A DNA stretch of 64,000 nt from NCBI RefSeq assembly GCF_001039475.1, contig NZ_LELK01000004.1:1269676-1333675 (forward strand), read 5' to 3'. The stretch is from Guptibacillus hwajinpoensis. GTDB taxonomy: Bacteria; Bacillota; Bacilli; Bacillales; Guptibacillaceae. How positions within the stretch are numbered: position 1 is the first letter of the stretch; the number at the start of each line of letters is the position of its first letter. Shown piece after piece: positions 17,252 through 26,038 of this stretch. The notes below the pieces were generated by a model that ran no database searches, was not told the DNA's origin, and saw nothing but the letters and a program-made list of their open reading frames with translations. The translations under genes and the position numbers were made by a program.

Positions 17252-17770
17252 ATTATTAGTAGAGATATGAACGTCAATGAGGGCATTCGTGCTCGGGAAG
17301 TACGTCTTGTTGGTGCAGACGGAAACCAAATTGGTGTGAAATCCAAAACTGAGGCATTAGATATGGCTCGTAATGCAAATCTTGATCTTGTTATGGTTGC
17401 TCCAACCGCGAAACCTCCTGTTTGTCGCATTATGGACTACGGAAAGTTCCGCTACGAGCAGCAGAAGAAAGAGAAAGAAGCGCGTAAGAAACAAAAGATC
17501 ATTACCGTTAAAGAGGTTCGCTTGAGCCCGAACATTGAAGAACACGACTTCAATACGAAGCTTCGTAATGCACGTAAGTTTCTTGAAAAAGGCGACAAAG
17601 TGAAAGCATCGATCCGTTTCCGCGGACGTATGATTACACACTCTGATATCGGTAAAAAGGTGCTTGAGCACCTAGCAGAAGATTGCAAAGATATATCAAC
17701 TGTTGAGTCCAAACCCAAAATGGAAGGGCGCAGCATGTTCCTAATCTTGGCACCTATCGCAGAAAAGTAA
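17252..17770 (+). CDS. infC: Translation initiation factor IF-3
   Basis: 172 aa from a rare ATT start, 4 nt after GGAGGTGG. This gives [19 protein letters not shown], matching the family N-terminus (B. subtilis infC also starts with ATT). The first ATG, at 17267, would remove five residues and lies too far from the ribosome binding site. IF-3 rejects non-canonical starts, so an ATT start allows autoregulation. N domain contains [13 protein letters not shown], linker is [12 protein letters not shown] domain contains [15 protein letters not shown] and [10 protein letters not shown]. First gene of the infC-rpmI-rplT operon. Confidence 0.95.
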   Translation: MISRDMNVNEGIRAREVRLVGADGNQIGVKSKTEALDMARNANLDLVMVAPTAKPPVCRIMDYGKFRYEQQKKEKEARKKQKIITVKEVRLSPNIEEHDFNTKLRNARKFLEKGDKVKASIRFRGRMITHSDIGKKVLEHLAEDCKDISTVESKPKMEGRSMFLILAPIAEK

Positions 17771-17792
17771 TTCTTGAAGGAGGAACTCACTC

Positions 17793-17993
17793 ATGCCAAA
17801 AATGAAATCTCACCGTGGAGCTTCAAAACGGTTTAAGAAAACTGGATCAGGTAAACTTAAGCGCAGCCGTGCTTACACTAGCCATATGTTCGGTAACAAG
17901 TCTCAAAAGCAGAAGCGTAAGCTTCGTAAAGCTTCTCTTGTTTCCGCAGGTGACTTCAAGCGCATTAAGACTTTAATCTACAACAAGAAGTAA
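17793..17993 (+). CDS. rpmI: Ribosomal protein L35
   Basis: 66 aa, very basic 50S protein: starts [20 protein letters not shown], contains the conserved [24 protein letters not shown] ribosome binding site. Second gene of the operon. Confidence 0.98.
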   Translation: MPKMKSHRGASKRFKKTGSGKLKRSRAYTSHMFGNKSQKQKRKLRKASLVSAGDFKRIKTLIYNKK

Positions 17994-18037
17994 TCGGTTT
18001 TTATATTATTTAGACACAGAAATAGGAGGGGTTTAGT

Positions 18038-18394
18038 ATGCCAAGAGTAAAAGGTGGCTACGTAACACGTCGTAGACGTAAAAGAACGTTAAAACTCGCA
18101 AAAGGATATTACGGATCTAAGTCTTTGCTTTTCAAAGTTGCTAATCAGCAAGTTATGAAATCAAACATGTACGCTTATCGTGACCGTCGCCAGAAAAAGC
18201 GCGACTTCCGTAAGCTTTGGATCACTCGTATCAATGCGGCAGCTCGTTTGAATGGACTTTCTTACAGCCGTTTGATGTTTGGTCTTAAAACAGCTGGTAT
18301 CGACATCAACCGTAAAATGCTTGCTGAGCTTGCAGTTAACGACGAAAAAGCGTTCACTGAACTAGCATCAAAAGCAAAAGAAAACTTGAAGTAA
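18038..18394 (+). CDS. rplT: Ribosomal protein L20
   Basis: 118 aa 50S assembly protein. Starts [19 protein letters not shown] with an extended basic N-terminal tail, then [19 protein letters not shown] and [13 protein letters not shown]. In related bacilli it binds its own operon leader and causes premature termination. AGGAGGGG ribosome binding site; the operon terminator follows. Confidence 0.98.
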   Translation: MPRVKGGYVTRRRRKRTLKLAKGYYGSKSLLFKVANQQVMKSNMYAYRDRRQKKRDFRKLWITRINAAARLNGLSYSRLMFGLKTAGIDINRKMLAELAVNDEKAFTELASKAKENLK

Positions 18395-18403
18395 GTTTTT
18401 TGA

Positions 18404-18433
18404 ACCATTCTCACTTGTGAGAATGGTTTTTTT
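18404..18433 (+). terminator. Terminator of infC-rpmI-rplT
   Basis: ACCATTCTCAC-tt-GTGAGAATGGT with a T-run. Confidence 0.9.
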
Positions 18434-18464
18434 ATTTCATAAAAGGAAAGGAGGTAATTCTACT

Positions 18465-18743
18465 ATGGATGTTCTCACCCTTTTTCTTGTTTACCTCATC
18501 ATCATGAATAGTTGGAGCTTCATAGCAATGGGCGTTGATAAAAAGAAAGCGCAAAAACGTAAACAACGAATTCCTGAAAAAACATTATGGCTCTTTTTTA
18601 TCATTGGAGGTAGCATAGGTGGCTACATTGGGATGAAATATTTTAGGCATAAAACGAAACACAAGCAATTTGTGTACGGCACACCTGCAATCATTGTTGT
18701 TCATTTACTTTTAGTAGCTGTCTATGTTTATTTCTTTAGTTAG
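18465..18743 (+). CDS. ysdA: DUF1294 membrane protein YsdA
   Basis: 92 aa, ATG behind AAAGGAGG. Three predicted membrane helices (about 4-22, 42-60, 72-90) around a basic loop KKKAQKRKQRIPEKTLW. The GGSIGGYIGMKYFRHKTKH segment is the DUF1294 signature. No biochemical function is known. Directly downstream of rplT, as in B. subtilis. Confidence 0.88.
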   Translation: MDVLTLFLVYLIIMNSWSFIAMGVDKKKAQKRKQRIPEKTLWLFFIIGGSIGGYIGMKYFRHKTKHKQFVYGTPAIIVVHLLLVAVYVYFFS

Positions 18744-18745
18744 AA

Positions 18746-18769
18746 AAAAACGCCGTGTAGGCGTTTTTT
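18746..18769 (+). terminator. Terminator of ysdA
   Basis: AAAACGCC-gtgta-GGCGTTTT followed by TT. Confidence 0.8.
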
Positions 18770-18794
18770 AATTGGTGAATGTTTTTGTATTTTA

Positions 18795-19225
18795 AGCGCT
18801 TGTCTCCGGTTTTCTTCGTGTCTAGGTGCAGTGGGCAGGTCCTCGAGTCGCTTCAGGATTTCATCGGAACACAAAGACTGTGTTCAGATGAAATCCTCCA
18901 GCTGTTTCGCCCGTTCAGTTGAGACAAAAGGAGTCTCATCTTCACGGGCTCCAACATCCTGCGGATTTAAGCAGGCCTGCTCCGCTTTTCGTTAGATCCA
19001 GCTGCGCAGGCCAAATCCTCCGGCTGTTTCGCTCGTTCAGTTGAGACAAAAGGAGTCTCATCTTCACGGGCTCCAACATCCTGCGGATTTAAGCAGCCCT
19101 GCTCCGCTTTTCGTTAGATCCAGCTACGACTCGCAGAAACTGCGATATTTCACTCTTTCACAGGAACACAAAAAACGTGTTCCTGTGAAAGAGTTCCAAT
19201 ATCTCCGTTTCTAAACGCTCGTCTC
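18795..19225. repeat. Family 3 repeat block with a tandem 113-bp duplication
   Basis: Two near-identical units, 18891-19003 and 19013-19125 (period 122), each with GAGACAAAAGGAGTCTC and the run CATCCTGCGGATTTAAGCAG. Outer parts carry GTCTAGGTGCAG, CCTCGAGTCGCTTCAG and two strong hairpins: GATTTCATC..GATGAAATC near 18857-18895, and CTCTTTCACAGGAACAC / GTGTTCCTGTGAAAGAG near 19153-19192. GC content is above the flanks. This resembles an intergenic repeat common in Bacillaceae (CCTCGAGTCGCTTCAG type). No coding frame is convincing in the nearly 500-nt gap. Confidence 0.75.
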
Positions 19226-19236
19226 CGCTTTTCGTA

Positions 19237-20268
19237 TTAAGACTCATTTTGTTTTAGGTACCTTTTGTCTTTTAGGAACAGGCGCCAGAAGTAGATGAAG
19301 CCTGGGGTTAGGATGAAGAAGGCTACGATGTAGGTGACGATTAGGGCTCGGAATGTGGCGGGATCTGTGAATCCGGTTTCGATTGTGACGTTTGGATAGA
19401 CGATATAAGGGAGATGGGCTGAGCCATATGCATAACTAGCTAGTAAATACTGTACAACGATGCTTATCATGGCGAGTCTTGGGATGCCGACTCCTGTTTT
19501 TCTCGGAATAAAGAGTGAAGCGTAGCCGAGAGCGAATGTAGCAATTGATCCTATAAGCCAGGGAATGTAGTTCATTAGGTTTTCATATAGCCAGAGTGCT
19601 TCATTGCGAATGGTAAGAACAAGCAAGGCCGCCATTGCAAGTGAAATCGGACCAACGAGAATAGCGTCTCTTCTATACGTCTCATATGCTTCTTGATCTC
19701 CTGATACGTTAGAGTAGTCCGAAAGCAACAAGGATGATAGAAAAAGTGTACTAGAAACGGCAAAGGCCATGAATGCATATACGCTAGGACTGGTTAATAA
19801 CTCACCAAGTAGTAGACGTTCTGCTCCATTCGTTGTTTCGATGAAATTTCCATGTGTAATGGGCAAAACACAGATTAAGAGAGCCGGAATAAGAAATCCA
19901 GTGACTCCTGAGATAATCGTTAAAATCCGTTTGTAATTTGAAGATGCTGAATGTGAAAATACGAGAAATGCACTTCGAAGAGCAAGTAGAAGAATGATCA
20001 TGCTACCTGGGATGAGAAGAACAGTACCTAATGTAAACGTTGCGCCAGGGAAAAAGCTAAAAAGAGCCACTACAATCGCAACAATGAACACATTGGTTAC
20101 TTCCCATGAAGGGGAGAGGTAGCGGTTGGCTATATTTGTTGCTTTCGTATTGTTACGATTTAAATAAATCATAGACCAAAACCCTGCCCCGAAATCGATG
20201 GTTGCCATAACCGCGTAAATAAAGACAAGTCCCCAAATCAACGTGATTGCGTAGAATGCTTCTGACAT
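19237..20268 (-). CDS. ythB: Cytochrome bd-type quinol oxidase subunit II (YthB-like)
   Basis: 343 aa integral membrane protein, eight or nine helices. The N-terminal FDFGAG-like motif of CydB proteins is present as ATIDFGAGFW. Start is the ATG at 20268 behind AGAGGTG; a GTG three codons upstream is part of that site. Role: partner of subunit I in quinol oxidation and oxygen reduction. It resembles the B. subtilis YthB (alternative, cyanide-insensitive-type) oxidase rather than CydB of the cydABCD operon; there are no cydCD transporter genes nearby. Subunit I lies 51 nt upstream on the same strand. Confidence 0.87.
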   Translation of the reverse strand: MSEAFYAITLIWGLVFIYAVMATIDFGAGFWSMIYLNRNNTKATNIANRYLSPSWEVTNVFIVAIVVALFSFFPGATFTLGTVLLIPGSMIILLLALRSAFLVFSHSASSNYKRILTIISGVTGFLIPALLICVLPITHGNFIETTNGAERLLLGELLTSPSVYAFMAFAVSSTLFLSSLLLSDYSNVSGDQEAYETYRRDAILVGPISLAMAALLVLTIRNEALWLYENLMNYIPWLIGSIATFALGYASLFIPRKTGVGIPRLAMISIVVQYLLASYAYGSAHLPYIVYPNVTIETGFTDPATFRALIVTYIVAFFILTPGFIYFWRLFLKDKRYLKQNES

Positions 20269-20319
20269 GTTGTTCACCTCTTGATCTTTTTTAGAGTAGG
20301 GTAAAACACCTGCAGTGAA

Positions 20320-21642
20320 TTATTGGTCGAGTTCTTCGGATATAGGATTTCGGTTGAAATAATAACGAAGAACGAGCACTGTCGAAATCATTAAAATGAT
20401 ATAGACTATGAGAAAGAGCACGAAAAGCAGGCCGATATTACCTGAAGTCGTCACTGCCTCTTCTGTCTTCATTATGTGATAGATAATCCATGGTTGCCTT
20501 CCTGTACAGGCGAAAATCCAACCAAATTCGATAGCAGTCATTGCGAGAGGTCCTGCGGCGATAAACCCCCACATGAGCGGGCGTGGGAACTCTTTTCGCT
20601 TAAGAATTTTGTACCATGTAAAACCTACGATGGATAATAGAAGTAACAGTGAACCGATTCCTACCATAGAGTTAAATAAAGTGTGGACAAACAAAGGTGG
20701 CCATTCCTCTTCAGGCCATTCTTCAAGTCCAAGAACTTTGGTATCAAAGGCGTCATCTGAAAGGAAACTGAGCGCCCATGGTACTTCAATGGCCCACTTT
20801 ACCTCGCGATCTTCCTTATCTGTATAACCTCCAATAGCAAGTGGCGCATACCTCTGTGTTTCAAATAATCCCTCTGCAGCGGCAAGCTTTTCTGGTTGAT
20901 ACTGATACAGCTGTTGAGCAGATTCATGTCCATTTAATGATGTCAAAACTGATAAAATACCTCCGATTACAAGCCCCATCATTAGTGCTTTATGATGAAA
21001 CTTATATTCTCTCGTATTTCCTCGCTGACGAATCATCTTGTAAGCAGCAATAGACGCAATGACAAAAGCACCTGTCATTAGTGCTGAGACAGTTACATGT
21101 CCAGCTGTAACGAAGAAGGAAGGATTGAAAAATGCTTCCCAAGGATCAACGTTCACGAATTTTCCATCTACAATTTCAAACCCAGCTGGAGTTCCTTGGA
21201 AGGCGTGTACGTTTGTTATTAAAATAGCGGACGCGCTAGCACCGAATGCAACGAGTGTTACGCTAACGATACGCATAATAGGCGAAAGACGGTCAGCTGC
21301 ATAAACATAAATCGACATAAAAAGAGCTTCTAGAAAAAACGCATAGATTTCAATCTGGAAAGGTAATGCAATAACTCTTCCTACAACTTCCATAAATCCA
21401 GGCCATAAAAGAGAGAGCTGAACACCTGCAATAGTTCCAGTCGGAATCGCAACGCCAAGTAAGACAGCAAATCCCTTCGTCCAACGGTTAGCCATTAAAG
21501 CGTAGTCTTTGTCCTTTGTTTTCTGATACATTAGCTCAGCAATGAGAACCATGAAGGGTAAACCTACACCTAGCGTTGCATAAATAATATGTACACCCAT
21601 TGTCATACCAAATAGCGAGCGGGCGATAACGAGTTCATCCAA
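20320..21642 (-). CDS. ythA: Cytochrome bd-type quinol oxidase subunit I (YthA-like)
   Basis: 440 aa. TTG start placed behind GGAGGAG, giving MDELVIARSLFGMTMGVHI; a longer frame from 21657 would put that site inside the gene. H18 is the expected haem b595 axial ligand, and CTGRQPW is the conserved GRQPW segment. The quinol-binding (Q) loop is short, as in the cyanide-insensitive and YthA-type oxidases. About nine helices. Forms the terminal oxidase with the downstream subunit II. Opposite in strand to its surroundings and flanked by repeats, so likely acquired or moved here. Confidence 0.88.
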   Translation of the reverse strand: MDELVIARSLFGMTMGVHIIYATLGVGLPFMVLIAELMYQKTKDKDYALMANRWTKGFAVLLGVAIPTGTIAGVQLSLLWPGFMEVVGRVIALPFQIEIYAFFLEALFMSIYVYAADRLSPIMRIVSVTLVAFGASASAILITNVHAFQGTPAGFEIVDGKFVNVDPWEAFFNPSFFVTAGHVTVSALMTGAFVIASIAAYKMIRQRGNTREYKFHHKALMMGLVIGGILSVLTSLNGHESAQQLYQYQPEKLAAAEGLFETQRYAPLAIGGYTDKEDREVKWAIEVPWALSFLSDDAFDTKVLGLEEWPEEEWPPLFVHTLFNSMVGIGSLLLLLSIVGFTWYKILKRKEFPRPLMWGFIAAGPLAMTAIEFGWIFACTGRQPWIIYHIMKTEEAVTTSGNIGLLFVLFLIVYIILMISTVLVLRYYFNRNPISEELDQ

Positions 21643-21782
21643 AGCAATCTCCTCCATTTACCGTTCTGTTCAAATCTCCCCTTATTGTCCACGTATTGCC
21701 AGAAAATATTCTTATAACTCACTCATTTTTTGACATAACAACTCGTCTGCTGTCATACACGTTAATGGAAGGGGGGAACATC

Positions 21783-22355
21783 ATGAATGAGCTTGTCCTA
21801 CCGCTTGTCGAAGTTGTGTCGAACAGCGGAATATACGCCCCGTTCTATTTTATTGTTCTTCATTTTATTCGTCAGTTTTTCTTTGTACCGGTTAGTGTTG
21901 TGTGTATTGCTGGAGGAGTTATGTTCGGAGCGCTTTACGGTACAATCTATTCCGTGATCGGCATTACGGTTGTAAGTACTGTTTTCTACTTGGTGGTTAA
22001 GCGAGTGCCTTCATTGTTTAAGAAAATTACTCGGATGAAAGAGAAATGGATGCGTAAACGAATGCCGATGTCTGTAGGACAAATCGCCATCTTAAGATTG
22101 GTTCCTTTCGTTCATTTTCATTTAATATCGCTTTGCTTAATTGAGGTTTCAAAGGACTTTCAGGATTACTTACGTTCATCCATTATTTCCAACTTACCAC
22201 TTGCGTTGATGTATTCTTTTTTTGGAACAGCAATTAGGGGGTTCGAACCTGTACTAATTGTTTTAATCCTTTCAGGCCTTGCTATTCTTTTCTATTTATT
22301 AAGAAGACGAGAATGGATTATGAAGTGGGATGAATTCTTTCAGCCGGCTAGGTAA
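21783..22355 (+). CDS. TVP38/TMEM64 (VTT domain) family membrane protein
   Basis: 190 aa from an ATG behind GGGGGGAA. About five membrane helices. The VTT/SNARE-associated signature is seen in FFFVPVSVVCIAGGVMFGAL and in the later ILRLVPFVHFHLISL stretch. Members of this family are thought to act on lipid distribution or undecaprenyl-phosphate recycling; the role here is unknown. It diverges from ythAB. A 21-bp bidirectional terminator separates it from ysdB. Confidence 0.78.
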   Translation: MNELVLPLVEVVSNSGIYAPFYFIVLHFIRQFFFVPVSVVCIAGGVMFGALYGTIYSVIGITVVSTVFYLVVKRVPSLFKKITRMKEKWMRKRMPMSVGQIAILRLVPFVHFHLISLCLIEVSKDFQDYLRSSIISNLPLALMYSFFGTAIRGFEPVLIVLILSGLAILFYLLRRREWIMKWDEFFQPAR

Positions 22356-22359
22356 TCGT

Positions 22360-22405
22360 ATAAACAAAGAAATCCCCCTGGCATCAGGGGGATTTCTTTG
22401 TTTAT
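22360..22405. terminator. Bidirectional terminator, perfect 21-bp stem
   Basis: 22360-22380 and 22385-22405 are exact inverted repeats (core AAATCCCCCTG / CAGGGGGATTT) with a GCAT loop, flanked by A/T-rich arms. It serves the convergent VTT gene and ysdB, and overlaps the ysdB stop codon. Confidence 0.85.
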
Positions 22406-22797
22406 GAGTTTTCTCTATGACGTAGAAATTCTTTCACTGGACTTTTCCATTCAATTTTGGCGCTTGGATAACGAAGGTCCATCTCTTTCTCAAGGAAATA
22501 GAAGTCTTCTTTTTCAAGTAAATAAAGCTCTGATGCATTCTTCACGCCAACAGATATGGTAATGATGTCGAATGAATGATCTGTCGTTCCAAGGTATTTC
22601 TCACCTTCAAATAGCGCTCCTTTATACGTGAGGAGAAAGTTCTTTCTAACGTTGGACGGGTCATCAAAAAAATAGTAATCTTTATGATCATAGGCCTTCT
22701 CTAGCTTGCGTTTTGGATCGAGAAAAAAGCGAATGACAGAATAGGCAATCAAGACCATTGCAGCAAGAATGACAAGACGAAAAAGTATAATAATCAT
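22402..22797 (-). CDS. ysdB: YsdB, sigma-W pathway protein
   Basis: 131 aa with one N-terminal membrane helix (about 3-25: LFRLVILAAMVLIAYSVIRFF), then a basic turn and a soluble domain containing DHKDYYFFDDPSNVRKNF and GALFEGEKYLG. Family name from B. subtilis, where ysdB influences sigma-W activity; mechanism unsettled. In B. subtilis it is next to ysdA; here the oxidase pair and the VTT gene lie between them, and it is on the opposite strand to ysdA. Confidence 0.8.
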   Translation of the reverse strand: MIIILFRLVILAAMVLIAYSVIRFFLDPKRKLEKAYDHKDYYFFDDPSNVRKNFLLTYKGALFEGEKYLGTTDHSFDIITISVGVKNASELYLLEKEDFYFLEKEMDLRYPSAKIEWKSPVKEFLRHRENS

Positions 22798-22893
22798 TAG
22801 TCAGCACCTCGTTTTCACTATGCTTCTATTCTTTATACGTTTATGATAAAGAAAGGTTTCATAAAAAGAAATGTTTTAGAAAGGACGGTTAAA

Positions 22894-23382
22894 TTGAATT
22901 TCAACAAATTATTCACACTACAGAAACAATTAGATGATCGAATCGTGCAGGAGCATAACCTCGAAGGCGAAGATCTTTTTGAAAATAAGTTACTTGCTTT
23001 AAAAGTAGAAGTGGGTGAACTTGCGAATGAAACGCGGTGTTTCAAATATTGGAGTAAGAAAGCTCCTTCTCCTAAAGAAACAGTTCTTGAGGAGTATGTT
23101 GATGGCATTCATTTCATTCTCTCATTAGGCCTTGAACTTGGTTATACTGAAGGTGTTATTCCAACACAATCTGACGAGCGACTCACAGCTGTCCAAGCTT
23201 TTCACGATGTTTACCGTGCAATAGATCGGGTTGCAAATGAGAAAGAAGAAGGTGCCTATCTAAATCTTATCGAATGTTACCTTGAACTCGGCGACCGAAT
23301 TGGTTTAAGTCTCAATGAAATTGATCAAGCTTATTTAAAGAAAAATGAAGTCAATCATAATCGACAGGATCACGGATATTAG
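22894..23382 (+). CDS. Dimeric dUTP diphosphatase
   Basis: 162 aa, all-alpha NTP pyrophosphohydrolase of the phage/Bacillus dimeric dUTPase type (MazG-like superfamily). It would convert dUTP to dUMP. The metal sites are visible: E39 and E42 in KVEVGELANE, then E67 and D70 in EEYVDGIHF. TTG start behind AAAGGACGG; the longer frame from 22843 starts before that site and overlaps the ysdB promoter area. Confidence 0.88.
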   Translation: MNFNKLFTLQKQLDDRIVQEHNLEGEDLFENKLLALKVEVGELANETRCFKYWSKKAPSPKETVLEEYVDGIHFILSLGLELGYTEGVIPTQSDERLTAVQAFHDVYRAIDRVANEKEEGAYLNLIECYLELGDRIGLSLNEIDQAYLKKNEVNHNRQDHGY

Positions 23383-23463
23383 AAGTGTGAAGCGCTCTCA
23401 ATTGTGAAAAATTTCGGAAACCGTTATAATAAATAAAGAATACATATCAAGGAGGCAATACAT

Positions 23464-24546
23464 ATGGCGAAAGATGAAACATTGCAGATGCTTAAAGAAC
23501 TAACAGATGCGAATGGTGTACCGGGCAATGAACGTGAACCTCGCGATGTTATGAAAAAGTACATCGAACCTCTTGCGGATGAGTTAATGTATGACAACTT
23601 GGGTAGTTTAATTGCTGTTAAAAAAGGAAAAGCAGAAGGCCCCAAAATCATGGTAGCTGGTCACCTTGATGAAATTGGCTTTATGATTACACGAATTGAT
23701 GATAAAGGATTTCTTTGGTTCCAAACTGTTGGAGGCTGGTGGGAGCAGGTAATGCTGGCTCAGCGTGTTAATGTTATGACACGTAAAGGGAATATCATGG
23801 GTGTAATTGGTTCAAAACCTCCACATATTCTCCCAGCAGAACAGCGCAAGAAATCAGTTGATAAGAAAGATATGTTTATTGATATTGGTGCTTCAAGTAA
23901 AGAAGAAGCAATGGAGTGGGGAGTTAAACCTGGTGACTCTGTTGTACCTGTTTGTGAATTCACGGTCATGAACAACGAGAAGATGCTTATGGCAAAAGCA
24001 TGGGATAACCGCATCGGCTGCGCGATTGCAATAGAAGTTCTTCGAAAGCTTCAAGATGGTGACCACCCGAACACTGTTTATGGAGTTGGAACAGTTCAAG
24101 AAGAAGTAGGTCTTCGAGGCGCTACTACAGCTGCCAATATGATTAAGCCGGATATCGGTTTTGCAGTGGATGTTGGTATTGCTGGAGATACTCCAGGAGT
24201 TAGTGATAAAGATGCTCAATCCAAAATGGGTAAAGGCCCACAAATCATTATGTATGATGCATCAATGGTTAGTCATAAAGGCCTTCGTGATCTTGTGACT
24301 GACACAGCTGATGAGAAAGACATTCCTTATCAATTCGATGCGATTGCAGGTGGTGGAACAGATTCAGGTAAAATTCACCTTACTGCAAATGGAGTACCAG
24401 CATTATCGATCACAATTGCCACACGTTATATTCATACTCACGCAGCGATTCTGCATCGCGATGATTTCGAAAATGCAGTAAACTTAATTGTTGAAGTCAT
24501 TAAAAAGCTAGACGCTGATACAGTTAAAGAAATTACATTTAATTAA
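23464..24546 (+). CDS. ysdC: M42 family aminopeptidase YsdC
   Basis: 360 aa dinuclear metallo-aminopeptidase. Metal ligands can be placed: H67 (AGHLDE), D181 (AWDNRIG), E213/E214 (VQEEVG) and D236 (FAVDVG), with a C-terminal His in [17 protein letters not shown] ribosome binding site. Homologues form 12-subunit cytosolic tetrahedra that degrade peptides. In the B. subtilis order next to sspI. Confidence 0.94.
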   Translation: MAKDETLQMLKELTDANGVPGNEREPRDVMKKYIEPLADELMYDNLGSLIAVKKGKAEGPKIMVAGHLDEIGFMITRIDDKGFLWFQTVGGWWEQVMLAQRVNVMTRKGNIMGVIGSKPPHILPAEQRKKSVDKKDMFIDIGASSKEEAMEWGVKPGDSVVPVCEFTVMNNEKMLMAKAWDNRIGCAIAIEVLRKLQDGDHPNTVYGVGTVQEEVGLRGATTAANMIKPDIGFAVDVGIAGDTPGVSDKDAQSKMGKGPQIIMYDASMVSHKGLRDLVTDTADEKDIPYQFDAIAGGGTDSGKIHLTANGVPALSITIATRYIHTHAAILHRDDFENAVNLIVEVIKKLDADTVKEITFN

Positions 24547-24550
24547 ACAC

Positions 24551-24581
24551 AAAATCCGGTGGAATTTTTCCACCGGATTTT
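24551..24581. terminator. Bidirectional terminator between ysdC and sspI
   Basis: AAAATCCGGTGG / CCACCGGATTTT, 12 bp, 7-nt T-rich loop; works for both convergent genes. Confidence 0.85.
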
Positions 24582-24586
24582 GCTCG

Positions 24587-24793
24587 TTAATTAACCCCTT
24601 GTGCCATGTAAGAAAGCATTTGCTCACGTTCATTCTCTGGAGCTTCTTTCCAAAGAATTTCGAAAAGAACGCCTAGTCCAGGAAGCATCTTCTCTTCTCC
24701 GCTTTGCATAGCGTCAAGGATTGTAGCTTCAAGCTGCTCCTCGTTGTTTCCATCAATATTAGCGAGGATCGCTTTTCGTAAGTTAAGGTCCAT
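24587..24793 (-). CDS. sspI: Small acid-soluble spore protein SspI
   Basis: 68 aa; starts [16 protein letters not shown] and contains the highly conserved [21 protein letters not shown]. SspI is a minor SASP made in the forespore. Ribosome binding site AAAGGTGAGG. Upstream on the minus strand, CATACTA (24840-24846) fits a sigma-G -10, but I could not find a clear -35. Same neighbours as in B. subtilis. Confidence 0.95.
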   Translation of the reverse strand: MDLNLRKAILANIDGNNEEQLEATILDAMQSGEEKMLPGLGVLFEILWKEAPENEREQMLSYMAQGVN

Positions 24794-24934
24794 ACTTTAC
24801 ACCTCACCTTTCTCATTCGCTTGTTAGAACAAGCACCATTAGTATGAGCGTTTCAGTTTAATTTCATGAGTTTTGTTGGAATCTTCCGTTGTGACCCTTT
24901 ATAATGAAAACATTGAGAACCAAAGGAGAGCATA

Positions 24935-25684
24935 ATGATTATAGAATCCGTAAAAAATCAAAAAGTGAAAGATTGGAAAAAGCTCCAAACAAGAAAAGGA
25001 AGAGAGAAAGCAGAATCTTACCTTATTGAAGGTCCGCATATTATTGAAGAAGCTGCAAAAGCAGAAGCTCCAATTGTAGAAGTCATTCTAACAGAAGGTA
25101 TGGATTTATCTTCCTATCCGTTTAAAGAAAGTCCTATTGTCTATACTGTTACAGAGAAAGTCATGTTTGAGCTAACCGATACAGAAACCCCACAGGGAAT
25201 AATGGCAGTATGCAAAATGGCCGAGCCTGTATCACCTCAAAATGGAAAGCTTCTTCTTCTTGATGCGATTCAGGATCCAGGAAATCTAGGAACGATTATT
25301 CGTACAGCAGATAGTGCGGGATATGATGGTGTATTGTTAGGGGCAGGAACAGTAGATCCCTACAATAGTAAAGTGCTTCGTTCTACACAAGGCTCTATAT
25401 TTCATTTGCCAGTTAGAAAAGCGAATTTAGTTGAGGAAGTTAAATCACTCAAGCAATCAGGTATGCACATATACGCAACTGAAGTAAGTGGAGGCACGCC
25501 TTATCAAGAAGTTGAACATCAGTCAAACTTTGCTGTTATTCTAGGTAACGAAGCAAATGGAGTATCAGAAGAACTTCAAACGCTGGCAGATGTAAATGTC
25601 TATATTCCGATATATGGCGATGCTGAGTCATTAAATGTAGCTGTAGCCGCTGGAATTCTTATGTATGGTTTACTTCGTTCATAA
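24935..25684 (+). CDS. ysgA: TrmH-family RNA 2'-O-ribose methyltransferase
   Basis: 249 aa SPOUT enzyme. N-terminal SpoU substrate-binding domain (about 1-85) and the knotted methyltransferase domain with motif 1 NLGTIIRTADSAG, motif 2 ILGNEANGVSEEL and motif 3 LNVAVAAGIL. It uses AdoMet to methylate rRNA or tRNA; the target nucleotide cannot be read from sequence. A TTGGAA-N18-TATAAT promoter lies at 24876-24905. Directly upstream of pheST as in B. subtilis (ysgA). Confidence 0.92.
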   Translation: MIIESVKNQKVKDWKKLQTRKGREKAESYLIEGPHIIEEAAKAEAPIVEVILTEGMDLSSYPFKESPIVYTVTEKVMFELTDTETPQGIMAVCKMAEPVSPQNGKLLLLDAIQDPGNLGTIIRTADSAGYDGVLLGAGTVDPYNSKVLRSTQGSIFHLPVRKANLVEEVKSLKQSGMHIYATEVSGGTPYQEVEHQSNFAVILGNEANGVSEELQTLADVNVYIPIYGDAESLNVAVAAGILMYGLLRS

Positions 25685-25690
25685 TCAGGC

Positions 25691-25719
25691 TTGCAGAGTG
25701 ATGGTTTTTTTTCTATAAT
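25691..25719 (+). promoter_or_regulatory. pheST promoter
   Basis: TTGCAG-N17-TATAAT, starting 7 nt after the ysgA stop. Confidence 0.75.
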
Positions 25720-25725
25720 TAGAAG

Positions 25726-25985
25726 CAACTTATATATGTTAAAAACAATGATAGAGAGTAGTAAGCTGCCGCTGCCTTTGCAGGGAGGAAATGCCGTGAC
25801 TGGAAGCATTTCTACAGGGAAGCCGCCGAATTCGCTCTGGAGTTGCCGCTTAGTTGGTATACAAAAGCGGATCGGTGACAAACCGTTATTCTTTGCTTAA
25901 GGCTGATAGATTCATTCTATCAGTGAATTAGGGTGGTACCGCGAAATCAAATCTTCGCCCCTTTACTGGGAGCGAGGATTTTTTT
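25726..25985 (+). promoter_or_regulatory. T-box leader of pheST
   Basis: Conserved T-box AGGGTGGTACCGCG at 25930-25943; terminator arms ATCTTCGCCCC and GGGAGCGAGGAT then TTTTTTT; stem I with AGAGAGTAGTAAGCTG. A Phe codon TTC at 25831-25833 in GCCGAATTCGCTC is the likely specifier, consistent with tRNA(Phe) sensing. Confidence 0.94.
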
Positions 25986-26038
25986 ATTGCTTAAAAAAGC
26001 TTTACTTGAAAGAAAAGTATGAAGTGGAGGTCAAAACG

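Noticed and set aside
18891-19125. Tandem 113-bp units considered as a CRISPR array
   Set aside because: Only two long units with a 9-nt gap, no short regular repeat-spacer pattern and no cas genes.
23387-23400. GTGAAGCGCTCTCA as a cre upstream of ysdC
   Set aside because: Four mismatches to the consensus and no expected link of ysdC with catabolite control.
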